DNA of 8,833 bases. It comes from Acidimicrobiia bacterium (GTDB lineage: Bacteria; Actinomycetota; Acidimicrobiia; Spongiisociales; SHLN01). The notes beneath the pieces were generated by a model. The model was not told where the DNA came from. It did no database searches and saw only the letters and a program-made list of their open reading frames with translations. Both the position numbers and the translations under genes were made by a program. Location of the stretch: contig JAUXJL010000067.1 of NCBI GenBank assembly GCA_030624805.1, positions 1-8,833 on the forward strand, written 5' to 3'. Within the stretch, counting starts at the first letter, position 1; every line of letters begins with the position of its first letter. This document shows, one piece after another, positions 5,831 to 8,833 of this stretch.

Positions 5831-7144
5831 ATGACCAGCGACACCCGGCGGGTGTGGCTCACGACACTCGGGTGTGCCAAGAACCAGGTGGATTCCGACA
5901 AGCTCACCGCCGTCCTTGAAGATTCCGGCTACGTGGCCGCGCAATCAATCGATGAGGCGGATGTCGTCATGGTCAACACCTGCGCCTTCATCGAGGAAGC
6001 CCGCCAGGAGTCGGTCGACACCATCATCGACATGGAGACCGCCAAACGGGACGATGCCAAGTTGGTAGTGCTGGGATGTATGGCGCAGCGTTTCGGGTTA
6101 CAGGTGACCGAGGCATTTCCCCAGGCTGACGCCGTTCTCGGGCTCGACCGGTATGGAGAGCTGGTTGGGACACTCGATCGGCTCACGGATTGGCAGCCGG
6201 TGCGGGTCGACCACAGCCCAATGGACATCCTCTACACGGTGCGCCGCCCAACTCTCACCACACCATATGCATATGTAAAAGTGGCCGAGGGCTGCGACAA
6301 ACCATGCACCTTTTGCGCGATTCCACTCATCCGCGGCAAGCAACGCTCTCGACCCCCAGTCAACATTCGAGACGAAATTGCCGAGCTGGCGACTGCCGGG
6401 GCGCGTGAGGTGGTCCTCGTTGCCCAGGACCTTGCGGCCTACGGTCGAGACATCGACGCACCTGGAGGAATCGAGGACCTGCTGCGGTTTGTGTCGGACG
6501 TCGATGGCATCGAGTGGATCCGGCTGCTGTATCTGTATCCGCGTGAAATCCGGCCGGCTCTGATCGCCGAGATAGCGTCCAACCCGAAACTGGTGCCGTA
6601 CTTCGACCTCAGCCTGCAACATGCCAGCGGCACACTGCTTCGTGCCATGAAACGGCCCGGTGACGGCGATCGCCACCTCACACTTATCGGCGACATTCGG
6701 ACGGCCGAGCCGGGTGCCGCTACTCGCTCGAGCTTCATCGTTGGGTTTCCCGGTGAGACCGAGGACCAGGTGGAGGAGCTGGCCGACTTTCTGCGCCAGG
6801 CCCGCCTTGATTGGGCCGGCTTCTTTCCGTATTCGGCCGAGGACGGGACATCTGCTGCCGAGCTGGAAGGCCGGATCGACCCGGACGAGGTGACCGAACG
6901 ACTCCGTTATCTGATGGCCCTTCAGGAAGAGATCACTGCTGAAGCCAACGAGGCGATGGTGGGTCGTACGGTGCGGGTCCTCGTCGACGGCCTGGAGGAC
7001 GGTCGCCCCTATGGCCGCTCCTACCGCGAGGCGCCAGAGATAGACGGCGTCATTGAGTTTGATGCCGGCAAGCCCGGTGACTTCGTCGACGTGACAATCG
7101 ATGCTTCTTACGGGAGCGAACTGGCGGGGACCGTCGTTGGTTAG
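5831..7144 (+). CDS. rimO: Ribosomal protein S12 methylthiotransferase RimO
   Basis: This encodes 437 residues, normal for RimO. The enzyme adds a methylthio group to the conserved aspartate of ribosomal protein S12, using two iron-sulfur clusters and S-adenosylmethionine. The N-terminal UPF0004 domain supplies Cys15 (LGCAKNQVDSD), Cys51 (NTCAF) and Cys83 (GCMAQ). The radical SAM motif is EGCDKPCTFC with Cys155, Cys159 and Cys162. LQHASGTLLRAMKRP lies in the barrel, and a TRAM domain fills about 377-437 with the RimO-like RSYREAPEIDG. GCAKN-VDS and the TRAM signature favour RimO over MiaB. The ATG at 5831 is where homology begins; no ribosome site precedes it, but TACGCT six bases upstream suggests a leaderless message. 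It is the first gene of a tight run with the CmcI-like gene and cinA. Confidence 0.96.
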   Translation: MTSDTRRVWLTTLGCAKNQVDSDKLTAVLEDSGYVAAQSIDEADVVMVNTCAFIEEARQESVDTIIDMETAKRDDAKLVVLGCMAQRFGLQVTEAFPQADAVLGLDRYGELVGTLDRLTDWQPVRVDHSPMDILYTVRRPTLTTPYAYVKVAEGCDKPCTFCAIPLIRGKQRSRPPVNIRDEIAELATAGAREVVLVAQDLAAYGRDIDAPGGIEDLLRFVSDVDGIEWIRLLYLYPREIRPALIAEIASNPKLVPYFDLSLQHASGTLLRAMKRPGDGDRHLTLIGDIRTAEPGAATRSSFIVGFPGETEDQVEELADFLRQARLDWAGFFPYSAEDGTSAAELEGRIDPDEVTERLRYLMALQEEITAEANEAMVGRTVRVLVDGLEDGRPYGRSYREAPEIDGVIEFDAGKPGDFVDVTIDASYGSELAGTVVG

Positions 7145-7901
7145 TCGAGGTCGTCGGATCGGTCAGCGCCTCAGGCACTGGTGGAGCACCATACGCTCTC
7201 ACCGCCTGGTGATCGTTCCCAAGCCGCCGGGAACGCACGTCAGGGCCGAGGTCATCGGGAGTAGCGATCCCGCCCCCACCGACTATCACGTCTGGTACTA
7301 CGGAGCCGGTGTATGGAAGTCGACGTCGTGGCTGGGAGTTCGGACCCTCAAATCGGTGAGCGACATGTGGAATTACCAGGAGGTCTTGACCGAGCTTCGT
7401 CCCCGGCTCGTGGTCGAGTTCGGGACTGCCTACGGGGGGTCGGCCCTCTATTTTGCCTCCGTACTCGACGGGCTTGGTCTGGATTATCGGATACTGACGG
7501 TTGATACTCTGCCGGGACGCATCGATCAGCAGGCCATCGACCATTCCCGTATTGATGTAGTCACCGCTTCATCAACCTCTTCGGAGACCGCGGCCCACAT
7601 CTCCCAGCTGCGATCACTTTTTGCGGGTCCGATGTTCGCCATCCTCGACTCCGATCACTCGGGCGCCCACGTTCGCGCCGAGTTGGAGCTAATCACGCCA
7701 CTCCTGGCTTCGGGGGATTATCTCGTTGTCGAGGACTCCAACCTCAACGGACACCCGGTGATGCCCGACTATGGGCCGGGACCGTATGAGGCGGTCGAGA
7801 GCTATCTAGCCGACCATCCTGGTGCGTACCGACGCGACGAAGCGCGCGAAGCCAAGTTCGGGTTTACGTTCGCCCCGGGAGGCTGGTTGGTGCGGCAATG
7901 A
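7137..7901 (+). CDS. CmcI/cephalosporin hydroxylase-family protein (SAM methyltransferase fold)
   Basis: This encodes 254 residues from a TTG at 7137, similar in size to CmcI (about 236). The family has a Rossmann methyltransferase fold, and members act in antibiotic tailoring or sugar O-methylation. Visible features are WNYQEVL (78-84), the SAM-type loop VVEFGTAYGGSA (92-103), Asp123 after strand 2, ILDSDHS (169-175) and VVEDSNLNGHPV (197-208). The acidic residues of the last two motifs match where CmcI binds magnesium. GPGPYEAVESYL (213-224) is also typical. The start is uncertain: TTG 7137 overlaps the rimO stop and has weak GGGGA upstream, ATG 7101 overlaps rimO by 44 bp, and GTG 7209 is also in frame. 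Its stop overlaps the cinA start (ATGA), so coupled translation is likely. No biosynthetic cluster surrounds it; its substrate is unknown. Confidence 0.82.
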   Translation: MVSRGRRIGQRLRHWWSTIRSHRLVIVPKPPGTHVRAEVIGSSDPAPTDYHVWYYGAGVWKSTSWLGVRTLKSVSDMWNYQEVLTELRPRLVVEFGTAYGGSALYFASVLDGLGLDYRILTVDTLPGRIDQQAIDHSRIDVVTASSTSSETAAHISQLRSLFAGPMFAILDSDHSGAHVRAELELITPLLASGDYLVVEDSNLNGHPVMPDYGPGPYEAVESYLADHPGAYRRDEAREAKFGFTFAPGGWLVRQ

Positions 7902-8833
7902 ACGTCGAAGTCATAGCAGTAGGCACCGAGCTCTTGCTCGGGCAGATCATCAACACAAATTTGGCAACGATCGGCCGGGCGCTCGCCGATGCCGGGCTCG
8001 ACACGTACCGGCAGGTGGTGGTGGGAGACAACCTGGAGAGGCTCTCGCAAGCGATACGCCAGGGCCTCGAGGTATCCGACGCCGTGATTCTGACGGGCGG
8101 CATCGGTCCTACTCAAGACGACATCACCCGCGAGGGTATCTGTGCAGCCACCGGCCTCGAGATGGAGTACAGCGAGGAGTGGGCCACCCGTCTCGAGGAG
8201 TGGTGGGCGGCGCGCAACCGCGAGATGCCCGCCAACAACTATCAACAGGCCGAGCACCCCGCCGGCGCCGTGCTCATCGGCAACCCGCGAGGTACCGCCC
8301 CGGGTCTCGATATCCAGGTCGCAGGTAAGCGCATCTTTGCCATGCCGGGAGTCCCGGCCGAGATGGAGCTCATGCTGACTGGCCACGTCATCCCTGCCCT
8401 CATCGAATTGGAAGGCGGGCCGGCGGTGCTCCGGAGCCGGGTGCTGCGTTCCTACGGGTTGGGAGAGTCGAAGGTGGCGGAGCTGCTCGCCGATGTCTTC
8501 GACGAGCAGACCAACCCGACGATGGCCTTCCTCGCCTCTGCCGGCGAGATCAAAGTACGGTTGACGGCCAAGGCGGCGACTACCGAGGAGGCCGACGCCC
8601 TTATCGCTCCGATCGAGGCGGTGGTCCGGGAGCGGCTTGGGAACATCTTTGGCGCCGATGACGAGACAGTCGAGCAGATCATCTTCGACGCGCTCGATGC
8701 CAAGGGATGGACGATCGGCACCGCCGAGTCGGCTACGGGCGGCCTGATTTCGGCCCAACTCACTGCAGTCCCTGGGGCGTCGAACTATGTGCGGGGGAGC
8801 GTGGTGTCCTATGCAACAGAGGTCAAGGAAGAG
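7898..8833 (+). CDS. cinA: CinA family protein (competence/damage-inducible), 3' end cut by window
   Basis: The first 312 residues of an expected 410-430 are present, open to the window edge without a stop. CinA proteins combine an N-terminal molybdopterin-binding-like (COG1058) domain, often an ADP-ribose pyrophosphatase, with a C-terminal nicotinamide-nucleotide amidase domain, both linked to pyridine nucleotide recycling. N-terminal signatures are VIAVGTELLLGQIINTN (5-21), LTGGIGPTQDDITRE (65-79), PRGTAPGL (130-137) and MPGVPAEM (149-156). A middle domain follows, and the amidase domain starts near residue 255 with AESATGG (276-282) and SYATEVK (304-310). Most relatives have Cys or another residue where Ala279 stands; whether this matters is unclear. 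The ATG overlaps the stop of the previous gene by four bases (ATGA). In actinobacteria cinA often lies between rimO/pgsA and recA. Confidence 0.93.
   Translation, partial: MNVEVIAVGTELLLGQIINTNLATIGRALADAGLDTYRQVVVGDNLERLSQAIRQGLEVSDAVILTGGIGPTQDDITREGICAATGLEMEYSEEWATRLEEWWAARNREMPANNYQQAEHPAGAVLIGNPRGTAPGLDIQVAGKRIFAMPGVPAEMELMLTGHVIPALIELEGGPAVLRSRVLRSYGLGESKVAELLADVFDEQTNPTMAFLASAGEIKVRLTAKAATTEEADALIAPIEAVVRERLGNIFGADDETVEQIIFDALDAKGWTIGTAESATGGLISAQLTAVPGASNYVRGSVVSYATEVKEE

Noticed and set aside
7137..7901. Antibiotic biosynthesis cluster around the CmcI-like gene
   Set aside because: Neighbours are rimO and cinA, both housekeeping; there are no synthase, resistance or export genes.
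7802..8758. 318-codon minus-strand frame opposite cinA
   Set aside because: It is antisense to cinA, which has clear motifs along its length; no independent evidence of coding.

Overview
The window is GC-rich bacterial chromosome with dense, mostly intact genes and third positions dominated by G and C. Several start codons are GTG. A rimO-x-cinA gene order and TANNNT hexamers placed 6-7 bases before start codons (typical of leaderless transcripts) point to Actinomycetota, perhaps an uncultured or environmental lineage such as Acidimicrobiia. The lineage is inference. There are no RNA genes, CRISPR arrays, transposases or phage genes.

Left part (1-2318): a 60-residue membrane-anchored hypothetical protein (minus strand) is followed by two divergent carbon-nitrogen hydrolases with complete Glu-Lys-Cys triads. 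One resembles beta-ureidopropionase (N-carbamoyl-beta-alanine amidohydrolase, minus strand). The other is a clear N-carbamoyl-D-amino acid hydrolase (plus strand). They share a 134-bp control region with a good sigma70-type promoter for the minus-strand gene and a CTCACGTGAG palindrome on the other side. Together they suggest breakdown of N-carbamoyl compounds from pyrimidines or hydantoins, but no hydantoinase or dihydropyrimidinase lies in the window.

Middle part (2310-5809): a 1-pyrroline-5-carboxylate dehydrogenase (minus) converges on the carbamoylase with overlapping stop codons and diverges from a flavin reductase-like FMN-binding protein (plus) across 35 bp. Next is a non-coding stretch of about 228 bp with two near-identical 43-bp repeats and several hairpins, resembling a REP-like intergenic repeat. 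Then comes a YcaQ/AlkX-type DNA glycosylase (minus).

Right part (5810-8833): divergent from the glycosylase by only 21 bp starts a tight, overlapping run on the plus strand: rimO (ribosomal protein S12 methylthiotransferase), a CmcI/cephalosporin-hydroxylase-fold protein, and cinA, which is cut by the window end. In many actinobacteria pgsA sits between rimO and cinA, so the CmcI-like gene in that slot is the most unusual feature of the gene order.

No clearly new multi-gene system is visible. The points most worth a second look are the CmcI-like gene inside the rimO-cinA operon, the two very short divergent promoters with overlapping -10 elements, the structured intergenic repeat pair, and the pairing of two different carbamoyl-amidase subfamilies.
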